From contig NC_057812.1 in assembly GCF_018294505.1 (NCBI RefSeq), positions 57,001,878 to 57,065,877 on the forward strand: a DNA stretch of 64,000 bases. The letters are read 5' to 3'. Position numbers and translations under genes: made by a program. The DNA comes from Triticum aestivum (Eukaryota; Streptophyta; Magnoliopsida; Poales; Poaceae). Of this stretch, positions 11,695 through 25,444 are shown piece after piece (position 1 is the first letter of the stretch; each line of letters starts with the position of its first letter). The notes below the pieces were generated by a model. It was not told the DNA's origin. It worked only from the letters and a program-made list of their open reading frames with translations, and did no database searches.

Positions 11695-14600
11695 ATGGCC
11701 CATGTTGTCCTCAACTTCAACGCGTTCCTAGAGAAAACCAAGCTGAAAGACGATGGCAGCAACTATACGGACTGGGTCTGGAACCTGAGGATCATCCTCA
11801 TAGCTGCCAAGAAAGATTATGTCCTAGAAGCACCACTAGGTGACGCACCCGTCCCACAGAACCAAGACGTTATGAACGCTTGGCAGACACGTGCTGATGA
11901 TTACTCCCTCGTTCAGTGCGGCATGCTTTACAGCTTAGAACCGGGGCTCCAAAAGCATTTTGAGAGACATGGAGCATATGAGATGTTCGAAGAGCTGAAA
12001 ATGGTTTTTCAAGCTCATGCCCGGGTCGAGAGATATGAAGTCTCCGACAAGTTCTTCAGCTGTAAGATGGAGGAAAATAGTTCTGTCAGTGAGCACATAC
12101 TCAAAATGTCTGGGTTGCATAACCGCTTGACTCAGCTGGGAGTTAATCTCCCGGATGACACGGTCATTGACAGAATCCTTCAGTCACTTCCACCGAGCTA
12201 CAAGAGCTTTGTGATGAACTTCCATATGCAGGGGATGGAAAAGACCATTCCTGAAGTATTTGCAATGCTGAAATCGGCAGAGGTAGAAGTCAAAAAAGAA
12301 CATCAAGTGTTGATGGTGAATAAAACCACTAAGTTCAAGAAAGGCAAGGGTAAGAAGAACTTCAAGAAGGACGGCAAGGGAGTTGCCGCGCCCGGTAAGC
12401 AAGTTGCCGGGAAGAAGACAAAGAATGGACCCAAGCCCGAGACTGAGTGTTTTTATTGCAAGGGAAGTCGTCACTGGAAGCGGAACTGCCCCAAATACTT
12501 AGCGGACAAGAAGGCCGGCATCACGAAAGGTATATGTGATATACATGTAATTGATGTGTACCTTACCAGTACTCGTAGTAGCTCCTGGGTATTTGATACC
12601 GGTGCGGTTGCTCACATTTGTAACTCAAAGCAGGAGCTGCGGAATAAACGAAGACTGGCGAAGGACGAGGTGACGATGCGCGTCGGGAATGGTTCCAAGG
12701 TCGATGTGATCGTCGTCGGCACGCTACCTCTACATTTACCTATGGGATTAGTTTTAAACCTCAATAATTGTTATTTAGTGCCAGCTTTGAGCATGAACAT
12801 TGTATCAGGATCTCGTTTAATACGAGATGGCTACTCATTTAAATCCGAGAATAATGGTTGTTCTATTTATATGAGAGATATGTTTTATGGTCATGCTCCG
12901 ATGGTGAATGGTTTATTCCTAATGAATCTCGAGCGTAATGCTACACATATTCATAGTGTGAATACCAAAAGATGTAAGGTTGATAATGATAGTCCCACAT
13001 ACTTGTGGCACTGCTGCCTTGGTCACATAGGTGTCAAACGCATGAAGAAGCTCCATGCAGATGGACTTTTCGAGTCTCTTGATTACGAATCATTTGACAC
13101 GTGCGAACCATGCCTCATGGGTAAAATGACCAAGACTCCGTTCTCAGGGACAATGGAGCGAGCAACCAACTTATTGGAAATCATACATACTGATGTGTGC
13201 GGTCCAATGAGTGTTGAGGCTCGCGATCGTTATGTTCTCACCCTCACTGATGACTTGAGTAGATATGGGTATGTCTAATTAATGAAACACAAGTCTGAGA
13301 CCTTTGAAAAGTTCAAGGAATTTCAGAGTGAGGTTGAGAATCAACATGACAGGAAAATCAAGTTCTTGCGATCAGATCGTGGGGGAGAATACTTGAGTCA
13401 CGAATTTGGCACACACTTAAGAAAATATGGAATAGTTTCACAACTAACGCCGCCTGGAACACCTCAGCGTAATGGTGTGTCCGAACGTCGTAATTGCACT
13501 CTATTAGATATGGTGCGATCTATGATGTCTCTTACCGATTTACCGCTATCATTTTGGGGCTATGCTTTAGAGACTGCCGCATTCACTTTAAATAGAGCTC
13601 CGTCGAAATCCATTGAGACGACACCGTATGAATTATGGTTTGGGAAGAAACCTAAGCTGTCGTTTCTAAAAGTTTGGGGATGCGATGCTTATGTCAAGAA
13701 ACTTCAACCTAAAAAGCTCGAACCCAAATCGGAAAAATGCATCTTGATAGGATATCCTAAAGAAACTGTTGGGTATACCTTCTACTTAGATCCGAAGGCA
13801 AGATCTTTGTTGCCAAGAATGGGTCCTTTCTAGAGAAAGAGTTTCTCTCGAAAGAAATAAGTGGGAGGAAGGTGGAACTTGATGAAGTATTACCTCTTGA
13901 ACCGGTAAGTGGCGCAGCTCAAGAAAATGTTCCTGAGGTGCCTGCACCGACTAGAGAGGAAGTTGATGATGATGATCATGAAACTTCAGATCAAGTTGCT
14001 ACTGAAATTCGTAGGTCCACAAGGACACGTTCCGCACCAGAGTGGTATGGCAACCCTGTCTTGGAAATAATGTTGTTAGACAACAGTGAACCTTCGAACT
14101 ATGAAGAAGCAATGGCGGTCCCGGATTCCGACAAATGGCTGGAAGCCATGAAATCCGAGATAGGATCCATGTATGAAAACAAAGTGTGGACTTTGACTGA
14201 CTTGCCCGTTGATCGGCGAGCCATAGAAAATAAATGGATCTTTAAGAAGAAGACAGACGCGGATGGTAATGTGACCATCTATAAAGCTTGGCTTGTCGCT
14301 AAGGGTTATCGACAAGTTCAAGGGGTTGACTACGATGAGACTTTCTCACCCGTAGCGAAGCTGAAGTCCATCCGAATCATGTTAGCAATTGCCGCATTCT
14401 ATGATTATGAGATATGGCAAATGGACGTCAAAACGGCATTCCTTAATGGTTTCCTTAAGGAAGAATTGTATATGATGCAGCCAGAAGGTTTTGTCGATCC
14501 TAAGAATGCTGACAAGGTGTGCAAGCTCCAACGCTCGATTTATGGGCTGGTGCAAGCATCTCGGATTTGGAACATTCGCTTTGATGAGATGATCAAAGCA

Positions 14601-15658
14601 TTTGGGTTTATGCAGACTTATGGAGAAGCCTGCATTTACAAGAAAGTGAGTGCGATCTCTGTAGCATTTCTCATATTGTATGTGGATGACATACTGTTGA
14701 TGGGAAATGATATAGAATTCTTGGAAAGCATAAAGGCCTACTTGAACAAGTGTTTTTCAATGAAGGACCTTGGAGAAGCTGCTTATATATTAGGCATGAA
14801 GATCTATAGAGATAGATCGAGACGCCTCATTGGTCTTTCACAGAGTACGTACCTTGACAAGATATTGAAGTTCAAAATGGATCAGTCAAAGAAGGGGTTC
14901 TTGCTTGTATTGCAAGGTACGAGATTGAGCACGGCTCAATGCCCGACCACGGCAGAAGATAGAGAAAAGATGAGTGTCGTCTCCTATGCCTCGGCCATAG
15001 GGTCTATCATGTATGCTATGCTGTGTACCAGACCTGATGTAAACCTTGCCGTAAGTTTGGTAGGAAGGTACCAAAGTAATCCCGGCATGGAACACTAGAC
15101 AGCGGTCAAGAATATCCTGAAGTACCTGAAAAGGACTAAGGAAATGTTTCTCTTTTATGGAGGTGACAAAGAGCTCGTCGTAAAGGGTTACGTCGATGCT
15201 AGCTTCACATAGATCTGGATGACTCTAAGTCACAAACCGGATACGTGTATATTTTGAATGGTGGGGCAGTAAGCTGGCGTAGTTGCAAGCAAAGCATTGT
15301 GGCAGGATCTACATGTGAAGCGGAGTACATGGCAGCCTCGGAGGTAGCACAAGAAGCAGTCTGGGTGAAGGAGTTCATTACCGACCTAGGAGTCATACCC
15401 AATGCGTCGGGCCCGATGACTCTCTTCTGTGACAACACTGGAGCTATTGCCCTTGCCAAGGAGCCCAGGTTTCACAGGAAGACCAGGCATATCAAGCGTC
15501 GCTTCAACTCCATTCGTAAAAGTGTTCAAAATGGAGACATAGAGATTTGTAAAGTACACACGGAACTGAATGTAGCAGATCCGTTGACTAAACCTCTCCC
15601 TAGAGCAAAACATGATCAACACCAGAACTGCATGGGTGTTCGATTCATCACAATGTAA
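11695..15658 (+). pseudogene. Outer Copia gag-pol polyprotein, two stops and two frameshifts
   Basis: ATG 11695 to TAA 15656-15658. Gag is followed by a CCHC knuckle near 12448 (C-x2-C-x4-H-x4-C, with Arg before the His), protease DTG near 12597, the integrase zinc region and core (HTDVCGP, SDRGGEY), reverse transcriptase with YVDD at 14679-14690, and RNase H with CEAEY and DNTGA. Breaks: a stop at 13276-13278 in the integrase core, where the inner element has Tyr; a one-base loss near 13787 that shifts the frame and gives a stop at 13831-13833; a stop at 15096-15098, where the inner element has Trp; and a one-base loss near 15205 in RNase H. One lysine codon is also missing near 14870. The coding region is more decayed than that of the inner Copia, as expected for the older insertion. 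Confidence 0.93.
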
Positions 15659-15674
15659 CTAGAATATTGACTCT

Positions 15675-15690
15675 AGTGCAAGTGGGAGAC
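15675..15690 (+). promoter_or_regulatory. Polypurine tract of the outer Copia
   Basis: AGTGCAAGTGGGAGAC immediately before the 3' LTR, identical to the inner element's tract. Confidence 0.75.
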
Positions 15691-17638
15691 TATTGGAAAT
15701 ATGCCATAGAGGCAATAATAAAATGGTTATTATTATATTTCTTTGTTCATGATAATTGTTTATTTTTCATGCTATAATTGTGTTATCCGGAAATCGTAAT
15801 ACATGTGTGAATACATAGACCACAACACGTCCCTAGTGAGCCTCTAGTTGACTAGCTCGTTGATCAAAGGATAGTCATGGTTTCCTGACTATGGACATTA
15901 GATGTCATTGGTAATGGGATCACATCATTAGGAGAATGATGTGATGGACAAGACCCAATCCTAATCTTAGCTCAAAGATCGTGTAGTTCGTTTGCTGTAG
16001 CTTTTCTGAATGTCAAGTATCATTTCCTTAGACCATGAGATTGTGCAACTCCCGGATACCGTAGGAGTGCCTTGGGTGTGCCAAACATCACAACGTAACT
16101 GGGTGACTATAAAGGTACATTACAGGTATCTCCGAAAGTGTCTGTTGGGTTGGAACGAATCGAGACTGGGATTTGTCACTCCGTATGACGGAGAGGTATC
16201 TCTGGGCCCACTCAGTAATGCATCATCATAATGAGCTCAATGTGATCAAGTGGTTGATCACGGGATCATGCATTAAGGTACGAGTAAAGTGACTTGCCGG
16301 TAACGAGACTGAACAAGGTATTGGGACACCGACGATCGAGTCTCGGGCAAGTAACATACCGATTAACAAAGGGAATTGTATACAGATTGATTGAATCCTC
16401 GACATCGTGGTTCATCCGATGAGATCATCGTGGAGCATGTGGGAGACAACATGGGTATCTAAATCCCGCTGTTGGTTATTGACCGGAGAGGCTTCTTGGT
16501 CATGTGTGCATGTCTCCCGAACCCGTAGGGTCTACACACTTAAGGTTCAGTGACGCTAGGGTTGTAGAGATATTAGCACACGGTAACCCAAAAGTTGTTC
16601 GGAGTCCCGGATGAGATCCCGGACGTCACGAGGAGTTCCAGAATGGTCCGGAGGTAAATATTTATATATAGGAAGTCCAGTTTCGGCCATCGGGAAGGTT
16701 TCGGGGTCACCGGTATTGTACCTGGACCACCGGAAGGGCCCCATGGGCTAAAGTGGGAGGGAACCAGCCCCTAGTGGGCTGGTGCACCCCCCTTGGGCCT
16801 CCCCCTGCGCCTAGGGTTAGAAACCCTAGGGGTGGGGGCGCCACCCTTGCCTTGGGGGGCAAGGCACCCCCTTGGCCGCCGCCCCTAGGAGATTGGATCT
16901 CCTAGGGCCGNNNNNNNNNNNNNNNNNNNNNNNNNNNNNNNNNNNNNNNNNNNNNNNNNNNNNNNNNNNNNNNNNNNNNNNNNNNNNNNNNNNNNNNNNN
17001 NNNNNNNNNNNNNNNNNNNNNNNNNNNNNNNNNNNNNNNNNNNNNNNNNNNNNNNNNNNNNNNNNNNNNNNNNNNNNNNNNNNNNNNNNNNNNNNNNNNN
17101 NNNNNNNNNNNNNNNNNNNNNNNNNNNNNNNNNNNNNNNNNNNNNNNNNNNNNNNNNNNNNNNNNNNNNNNNNNNNNNNNNNNNNNNNNGCCCCCCTAGG
17201 CACCCTATATATAGTGGGGGGGGGGGGAGGGAGGGATGCACACCCAAGCCCCTGGCCTCTCCCTCTCCCTCCCGTGACACTCCTTCGTCTCCCAGCGCTT
17301 GGCGAAGCCCTGCCGAGATCACCGTTGCTTCCACCACCACGCTGTCGTGCTGCTGGATCTTCATCAACCTCTCCTTCCCCCTTGCTGGATCAAGAAGGAG
17401 GAGACGTCTCCCAACCGTACGTGTGTTGAACATGGAGGTGCCGTCCGTTCGGCACTAGGTCATCGGTGATTTGAATCACGTCGAGTACGACTCCATCAAC
17501 CCCATTCTCTTGAACGCTTCCGCTCGTGATCTACAAGGGTATGTAGATGCACTCCTCTCTCCCTCGTTGCTAGATGACTCCATAGATTGATCTTGGTGAT
17601 GCGTAGAAAATTTTAAAATTTTTCTACGTTCCCCAACA
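15691..17638 (+). repeat. 3' LTR of the outer Copia, with an assembly gap
   Basis: Starts TATTGGAAATATGCC, so the canonical TG has become TA, and ends CCCCAACA. It matches 17-1296 plus 10017-10418. It includes 279 unknown bases (16911-17189) in the GC-rich block before the TATA box, so its true length cannot be read. Confidence 0.9.
16911..17189. other. Assembly gap (279 N)
   Basis: A run of N inside the GC-rich part of the outer 3' LTR. Any frame reported across it is meaningless. The equivalent part of the 5' LTR has far fewer bases between its flanking landmarks, so the gap size is probably an estimate or covers an extra repeat. Confidence 0.99.
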
Positions 17639-20600
17639 CTGTTGTGATAGATTCTTTGATAGGAAGAAAATGAGCCACTTTAGTGAGCTTGTCGATGACA
17701 ACAAAGATAGCATCATTGCCACGCTTGGACTTGGGAAATCCAGTCACGAAGTCCATCTCAATATGGTCAAACTTCCATTCTGGAATGGCAAGAGGTTGGA
17801 GGAGACTAGCTGGTCGTTGGTGTTCTGCTTTCACTCTTCTGTAGACATCACATTCATTCACGAACAGAGCAATCTCGCGCTTCATTCGAGTCCACCAATA
17901 CGACTGCTTGAGTTCATGGTACATCTTTGTACTTCCAGGATGAATAGAAAGGAGTGAATTGTGAGCCTCGTTCATGATGACTTTATGAAGGTCACCCTTA
18001 GGAACAACAATGCGATCCTCGAAGAATAGAGTATCTTTGTCATCAAGGCGATAACACTTGTACTTGGGTTGGCTCTTGGCAATCCCAATCTTCACCTTCT
18101 TCACCATTGCATCAAGAAGTTGAGCCTCACGAATGTGATCTTCCAAAGTAGGAGAGACTTGGAGGTTGGCAAGGAATCCTTGAGGAACAACTTGGAGATT
18201 AAGTTTGCGGAAAGCTTCACAAAGATCCGGTTGAAATGGCTTGAGAATCAAACTGTTGCAGTAACCCTTCCTGCTTAATGCGTCAGCAATGACATTGGCC
18301 TTGCCTGGAGTATATTCGATACTCGGGTTATACTCTTGAATTATTTCGACCCAACGAGTCTGCCTGAGGTTGAGGTTGGGCTGAGTGAAGATGTACTTGA
18401 GACTCTTATGATCAGTGAAGATGTCCACTTTCCTTCCCAACAAGAGATGTCTCCATGTTAAAATAGCATGGACAACTGCCCCCAACTCGAGGTCATGAGT
18501 GGGGTAGTTCTTTTCGTTGGGCTTCAACTGGCGAGAGGTATAGGCCACAACTTTCTTCTCTTGCATTAACACAGCACTGAGACCTTGAAGGGAAGCATCA
18601 CAGAAAACCTCGAATGGTTTGGATTCATCAGGAGGAGTCAGAACTGGAGCTGTGACTAACTTCTCTTTGAGGGTGTTGAAAGCGATGTCACATTCAGGCG
18701 ACCAGACATACTTCACATGCTTCTGGAGAAGGTTGGAAAGAGGCTTCGCGATCTTAGAGAAATTCTCAACGAATCTTCGACAATAGCTTGCGAGCCCAAG
18801 GAAGTTGCGGAGTTGCTTCACATTCTGAGGTGGTTCCCAATTCACAATTGCAGACACCTTCTCAGGATTCATAGCTATGCCCTTGGCGGAGATGATAAGC
18901 CCAAGGTAGAGAACTTCATCGAGCCAAAACTCGCACTTTGAAAACTTCGCATAGAACTGATGTTCTTTGAGTTTGTCCAGCACCAATCTCAAGTGCTTGG
19001 CATGATCCTCCTTGTTCTTGGAAAAGACCAAAATGTCATCGAGATAGACCAAGACGAAGTCATTTGTGTATGGGTTGAAGATGAAGTTCATCATGCGAGA
19101 GAATGTTGGAGGAGCATTGACAAGGCCGAAAGACATGACCGTGTGTTCATATGAACCATAGCTTGTTCTGAACGCTGTCTTGGGGATATCTTGTTCACGA
19201 ATGCGAATCTGATAATAGCCCATACGGAGGTCAAGCTTGGAGAATACTTGAGCACCTTTGAGTTGTTTGAAAAGCTCATTGATGTTGGGAAGTGGGTACT
19301 TGTTCTTTATGGTCTTCTTGTTCAATGGACAGTAGTCGACACAAAGTCGGTCCGTTCCATCCTTCTTCTTGACAAAAAGAACACCACAACCCCATGGAGA
19401 AGAACTCGGTAGGATCAGACCCATACGCTCTTGTTCATCGAGTTGTTTCTTCAGCTCCTTCAACTCTTTCGGTCCAAGCTTGTAAGGACATTTGCAAATA
19501 GGTTCCGTGCCAGTTTCAAGATCAATGACGAATTCAACTGGCCGGTGAGGAGGCATTCTTGGAAGCTCTTCTGGAAAGACGTCTTGATATTCAAAAACGA
19601 CTGGAATCTGAGAGATGGCATCCAACTCGCCCTTCTCATTGAGAGAAAACAGTCGAATGGTATCATCACGAGTGGCAAAGACGATCACATCCTCATACGA
19701 GTGTGTCAATTGAATCTGCCTGGCAGCACAATCAAGTTGAGCCTTGTGCTTAGAAAGCCAGTCCATTTCGAGAATTAGATCAATATCCGAGTCACCAAGG
19801 ACCATTGGAGAAGATAGAAACTTATAGTCACCCATCATGATAGAAACATCGGGATCATCGTGGTAGCCCTCATATACTTGGCCAGAGAAACCACTCCCAT
19901 AGGTTTACCCAATGTTTCCGAAACAAAGTCATGCTTTGAAACAAATGGTCTTGACATGAAACAATGCAATGCACCAGTATCAAAAAGGACTTTCGCAGGA
20001 GTAGAGTTAACTGGAAAGTTACCCATGATCACTTCTGAAGAGTCCTCTGTGTGAGCTGCGTTCACCATGTTGACCTTTGCAAACTTGGGATTATGCTTCA
20101 CCACTTCATTGCTAGCAGATATCATAGGAGGAGGACGAGGAAGACGCCTCTGGTTGAAGCATTTGTTTGCATAGTGACCCTTCTGCTGACACTTGTTGCA
20201 CGTAACCTCTAAGAGTGGCCGGTGATACGAAGCACTTGACCTTGGAGCATGAGATGAAGCTTTGTTCTGAAAGCCTGGGTTGGGTGGGTGGGAAGATCCA
20301 TTGCCACCTTTGCTCTTCTGCTGATAAGGCTGAAGGAATGGAGGAGGAGGAGGCAACCAATACTTTTGCTGCTTAGCTGCCACTTGAGTTCAGGAAGAAG
20401 GAGTTGCATCCCTAACTCTCTTCTTGGAAGCATCACACTTGAGCTGAGCAGCCTCTTGCTTTAGTGCCATATTGTAGAACTCATCATACTTTTTCGGCTC
20501 AAAAAGCACAAGAGCTAGTTGTAGATCTTCTCTGAGGCCACCTCTGAACTGATAAATCATGCTCTTCCCGCCAGGGACGTCTTGCTTGGCGAAACGAGCG

Positions 20601-21121
20601 AGCTTCTGGAACATGATGTTGTATTGGTAAACAGATAAGCTGCCTTGCTTCAGATTGCGGAACTCCTCACGCTTGCTCTCAACAACACTCTGAGGAATGT
20701 GGTGAGCTCTGAAGTCTTGGCGGAAATCATCCCAGGTAATCACACGACCTCCTCTGGAATCTTTGTATTGTTGATACCACTCAGCAGCTTGGTCTTTGAG
20801 TTGGAATGAGGCAAACTTGACAAAGTCCTCAGGCCTGATGTTGCTGCACTCTAAATGTTTGTAGATATCCACAAGCCAATCATCAACGTCTGTGGCGTCG
20901 ACACAATTACTGAAGGTCTTTGGCTGGTTTGTGAGGAACTGGTTGAGGGTAGCAAACTGAGTTTGATTGTTGCCATTGCCTTGATTTCCTTGGTTGCGCT
21001 CTTGCAAGAGTTTCATAATCAACTGCGTGTTGGCGTTGGTAGCGGCCATCACAGCTTGCCATGCCTCTGAAGGTGGAGGTGGTGACGGAGGTTCCGGATT
21101 CTGACGCGTTGGAGGAGCCAT
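17639..21121 (-). pseudogene. Gypsy gag-pol polyprotein, broken and truncated by Copia insertion
   Basis: I place the start at 21121 (MAPPTRQ), after a stretch of leader that happens to be open. Gag is followed by a CCHC knuckle (CNKCQQKGHYANKC) near 20170-20215, protease DTGA near 19970, reverse transcriptase with YLDD near 19045, RNase H (FCDASLQG and TDHKSLK), and the integrase zinc region and first part of the core (DFVTGFPKS). Defects: a TGA at 20390-20392 in gag before the knuckle; a one-base frameshift near 19880 just after the protease; loss of the second cysteine of the integrase zinc pair (CDVY); and truncation at 17639. Codons past 17639 on the minus strand are LTR sequence, not integrase. 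Confidence 0.92.
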
Positions 21122-22035
21122 CCTGAAGAGGGTGACATCCATTAGCATCTTGAAAGACATATATTCAAGCTGAATCAAATGGATCGGAATTGGAACATGT
21201 AGCCTTAACATTCGAACAAGAATGAACGAATGAATTCCAAATTAAACAATCACACTTCCATAAATTGAGAAGCCACTTAGATAGAGGTAGATGAATAAAA
21301 CAACAAGGTACGGATATGAACAAATACTCGGTAAGGATTACCCAATCACAAACCAAATATCTGCGGAAGAAATACTAGAGCTACATGAATTCCCACCTAT
21401 GAAACTCCTGAAACTTTCCGGTTATGCAATCAGGTGTTGGGGATACAGGGGAAGCATAATATCTCACCCAAAACTAGCAAATCCTACATCCAGCTGTATC
21501 CATCCTTCAACACATAACCAAGAAACCTTCAGAAATCATTTACCTCAACCTTCAAAAAGAACCCGTTATACGAGTCATGGCAATACTCCCGAACTCCCGC
21601 CCTAGTACTGGGTGGCGTCGAGGTTATCTCACCAACAACTACATAAAAGAGATTTTCGATGTCGGCGAAACTCAGGTATTCCAGAACTGCAACGATAAAA
21701 TTGTGACGACAACACCTCGGAGCTCAACTCCCCAGGACACTGCCACAACCCCTAAATGTCAGGAGGCACCAAGAACAATGTTCTCGTCACAAAACCATCA
21801 GAACGATTCCAAGATACCCGCGTGATCCTAATTTTTTAGTGAAATTTGAGACGAGAAGAGTCAAAACTCTATGTCAGGATGCCTCACCAGAGCGACGAAG
21901 GGACTGACTAAAAAGAATCCAACTCTCCGATACATATAATTGTAAAAGACTCAAAACATTTTTCTAGACTCAACAACGCCAGCGATTCGATCAAGCAGGG
22001 GGCTCCTAAGTCGGGGAAGGCTCTGATTACCAACT
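21122..22035 (-). other. Untranslated leader of the Gypsy element
   Basis: About 0.9 kb between the LTR and gag. No gene is seen. The primer binding site is at its right end. Confidence 0.7.
22017..22031 (-). promoter_or_regulatory. Primer binding site of the Gypsy element
   Basis: On the minus strand, TTGGTAATCAGAGCC follows the LTR end (GTTACA) after a few bases. This is close to the TGGTATCAGAGC complement of initiator-Met tRNA. Confidence 0.7.
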
Positions 22036-25000
22036 TGTAACACCCACGATGCGGCTATATCTCCCACATGTCGGAGCACGACTTAGAGGCATAACCGCAT
22101 TGTAGGCATGTCGCAAGAGGGGTAATCTTTACACATCCCATGTACTGAATAAGAAAGAGGTACAGAGTTGGCTTACAATCGCCACTTCACACAATACATA
22201 AATATAGCAATACATCATTCAGATACAATCAAGGTCCGGCTACGGAACCAAAATAAAGACAACCCCAAATGCATAAGATCCCCGATCGCCCCAACTGGGC
22301 TCCACTACTGATCATCTGGAAAGGAAACGTAGTAATATCGTGAGTCCTCATCGAACTCCCACTTGAGCTTAGTCACATCTCCTGGAATGGTATCATTGGC
22401 ACCTGCATCTGGTTTTGGAAGTAATCTGTGAGTCACGGGGACTCAGCAATCTCACACCCTCGCGATAAAGACTATTTAAGCTTATGGGTAGGTAAAAGGT
22501 ATGAGGTGGAGCTGCAGCAAGCACTAGCATATATGGTGGCTAACTTACGCACAAGAGAGCGAGAAGAGAAGGCAAAGCACGTTCGAGAAACGATGATCAA
22601 GAAGTGATCCTAGAACTACTTACGTTCAAGCATAACACTAGACTGTGTTCTCTTCCCGGACTCCACCGAAAAGAGACCATCACGGCTACACACGCTGTTG
22701 ATTCATTTTAATTAAGTTTAGTGTCAAGTTTTCTACAACCGGACATTAACAAATTCCCATCTGCCCATAACCACGGGCACGGCTTTCAAAAGTTCAAAAC
22801 CCTACAGGGGTGTCCCAACTTAGCCCATCACAAGCTCTCACGGTCAATGAAGAATATTCCTTCTCCCAGGACGACCCGATCAGACTCAGAATCCCAGTTA
22901 CATGACATCTCACAATGGTAAAACAAGACCAGCAAAACCACCCGCTGTGCCGACAAATCCCGATAGGAACTGCACATATCTCGTTCTCAGGGCACACTGG
23001 ATAAGCTAAGCGTACGGGAGCCAATGTAACCCAAGTTGCCAAGGGACGGCCCCGCACGGTGCTCTAGGTTGGACTAACACTTAGAGAAGCACTGGCCCGT
23101 GGGTTTAAAATAAATATGACCCTTGAGTCTACGAAACCCAAGGGAAAAAGGCTAGGTGGCAAATGGTAAAACCAAGGTTGGGCCTTGTTGGAGGAGTTTT
23201 ATTCAAGGCGAACTGTCAAGGGGTTCCCATTATAACCCGGCCGCGTAAGGAACGCAAAATCAAGGAACATAACACCGGTATGACGGAAACTAGGGCGGCA
23301 AGAGTGGAACAAAACACCAGGCATAAGGCCGAGCCTTCCACCCTTTACCAAGTATATAGGTGCATTAAAGTAAACAAGATATAATAATGATATCCCAACA
23401 ATAATCATGTTCCAACAAGGAAGAAACTCCAATCTTCACCTGCAACTAGCAACGCTATAAGAGGGGCTGAGCAAAGCGGTAACATAGCCAAACAACGGTT
23501 TGCTAGGACAAGGTGGGTTAGAGGTTTGACATGGCAATATGGGAGGCATGATAAAGCATGTGGTAGGTATCGCGGCATAGGCATAGCAATAGAGCGAGCA
23601 ACTAGCAAGCAAAGATAGAAGTGATTTCGAGGGTATGGTCATCTTGCGTGCAAAGTTCTCCGAGTTGACGTAAGCTTGATCCTCGTAAGCGTACTCAACG
23701 GGTTCCTCGATCACGTACTCGTCTCCCGGCTCTACCCAAGCAAGAACACAAGCAAAGGGAACCATGGTCAACCACGGTGCAATGCACAAGCAACATGATG
23801 CAAAACATGGCATGATATGCGGGAAGTAATATGCAATGCATATGTGTGCTTAGGAAAGGAAAGATTGAACCAGGCCTCAACTTGGCAACCCAAGAGTGCC
23901 GCTGGAAAGATGAGTTGATTTTGGTCGAAATCGATATAAAGATCACCGGAATCGGATGCATGGTTTGCAAATGGCAAGCAAAACAATAATGGCACAATTC
24001 TGCTATTAACAGCACGATGCCATCTAGAATGCAACAAGGAACTAAGCTACTGCACTCTAACATAGCAACAAAGCACATGGCAGTGATACACTCAAGATGC
24101 TTGACAAAAGATGAACACTGAGCTACGGCTAAATCACACAATAGCAGCCAAAAGAAATCAGGTTCTCAGACTTAGTGAAAATAACATGTTAGGACTTAAC
24201 ATCAGGAAGCAATGTTTAGAGCAAGATAACAACATGCTACAGGAACATATCATGGCAAAGCAAGGCATGGCATGAATCTACTCAAAGCATATAACAAAAG
24301 TCCCTTACTAACCATAAGCCAAAAAGGATCAGAAAATATAATGGCACCCATGTAAACATAGCAAGTTTCGTTAACAGATTCAGACTTAGCAGAAAACTGG
24401 ACATGGCAAAAATAGAGTTACGTAGGCATGTTTGCGAGCTCGATGCACTCACCACAAGGCATTTCATGACAAACTAAGCATACACCCAGCAAGAAGACAT
24501 GATCAAGAAGCTAAACATGGCAAGAACCAACTCATAGCATGCATGAATCAACTACAACAACCTTGGCAAAATTGATTAACACGTAAACAATCTGCCAGGA
24601 ACATTTTATAGCAAACATAGAGCAAGATTGAGTCATGCTAGAATACTCCATAATTGCAAACAAAGACATGGATGGATAGAAAATAACAATATCTCAAAAT
24701 CATCCTTACTGAACATGCTCAAAAGAGGCATGAATCACACTGTAGCAACATGAATACAAGGCACAAAAATAACATCAGGGAAATGACTTAGAAGAATTCT
24801 AAGTCCCTGAAATCAGCAACATCACGAGAGCTACTTTGCATTCTTGTGCTAGTCACCAAATTGATCACAAAAATACATGGGATACACCCCTGTAAAGGTT
24901 GCATGGCATAGCCCAAAACACATGTAGGGCTCAAGTTCATAGGAGGCACACATCAAACATGGCAAAAATGACAAATGTCCATAACCTATTAAGAAACAGA

Positions 25001-25444
25001 AACTAACATTACATAGCACTCTTGCAACAACATTTAGGGCATCAAGATGGGCTCAAACAAACATGGTGCAATGGAATGAAATGAAGAGCACATCCAGACG
25101 AACAATTCGATATATCATGCACACAAAACGGAGCAGTATTCTAGGAGATATAATGCGATGAACAGGAGCTAAAAATATCTCAGAAAAAGACTTAGAAGAA
25201 ATCGCGGTCGACCTCTGGATCTAGATCTAGGGTTCCTCTTGGCACTGATCCCGAAGCTCACCGGAGTGGAACTCGCCGGAGTTGGAGATGTCGCCGGAGA
25301 CTCGGGGGAGGGAAGATCCGAGGCGGTGCGGTACGGGGCGGCGGCGCGCGGCGCGCGGTACCGGCTTGGTGGCTGAGTCCGGTGAGGGCGCGCGGCCCAG
25401 GGTGACGGCGACTGGAGGCGTGCGGCGGCGGAGCGGCGAGGTCA

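Larger units (their letters stand above)
17..17638 (+). mobile_element. Outer BARE1/WIS/Angela-type Copia retrotransposon, interrupted by a second Copia
   Basis: A complete plus-strand Copia element. Its 5' LTR is in two parts (17-1296 and 10017-10418) because another Copia element sits inside it. The internal region is 10419-15690 and the 3' LTR is 15691-17638. Domain order is gag, protease, integrase, reverse transcriptase, RNase H, which is the Copia order. The LTR opening (TGTTGGAAATATGCC) is the one I recognise from wheat and barley WIS/BARE1/Angela elements. It is inserted in the integrase of a minus-strand Gypsy element. The flanks (ttgct on the left, ctgtt on the right) do not form a 5-bp target duplication; only a shared CT is seen. 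The 3' LTR begins TA instead of TG. The coding region has two stops and two frameshifts, so it is not autonomous. Confidence 0.93.

Noticed and set aside
16826..17433. Open frames spanning the first N run on both strands
   Set aside because: They consist mostly of unknown residues; the sequence is Copia LTR.
22721..24467. Several minus- and plus-strand frames of 60-150 codons
   Set aside because: They lie inside the Gypsy LTR and show low-complexity Cys/Leu/His-rich translation typical of antisense noise.
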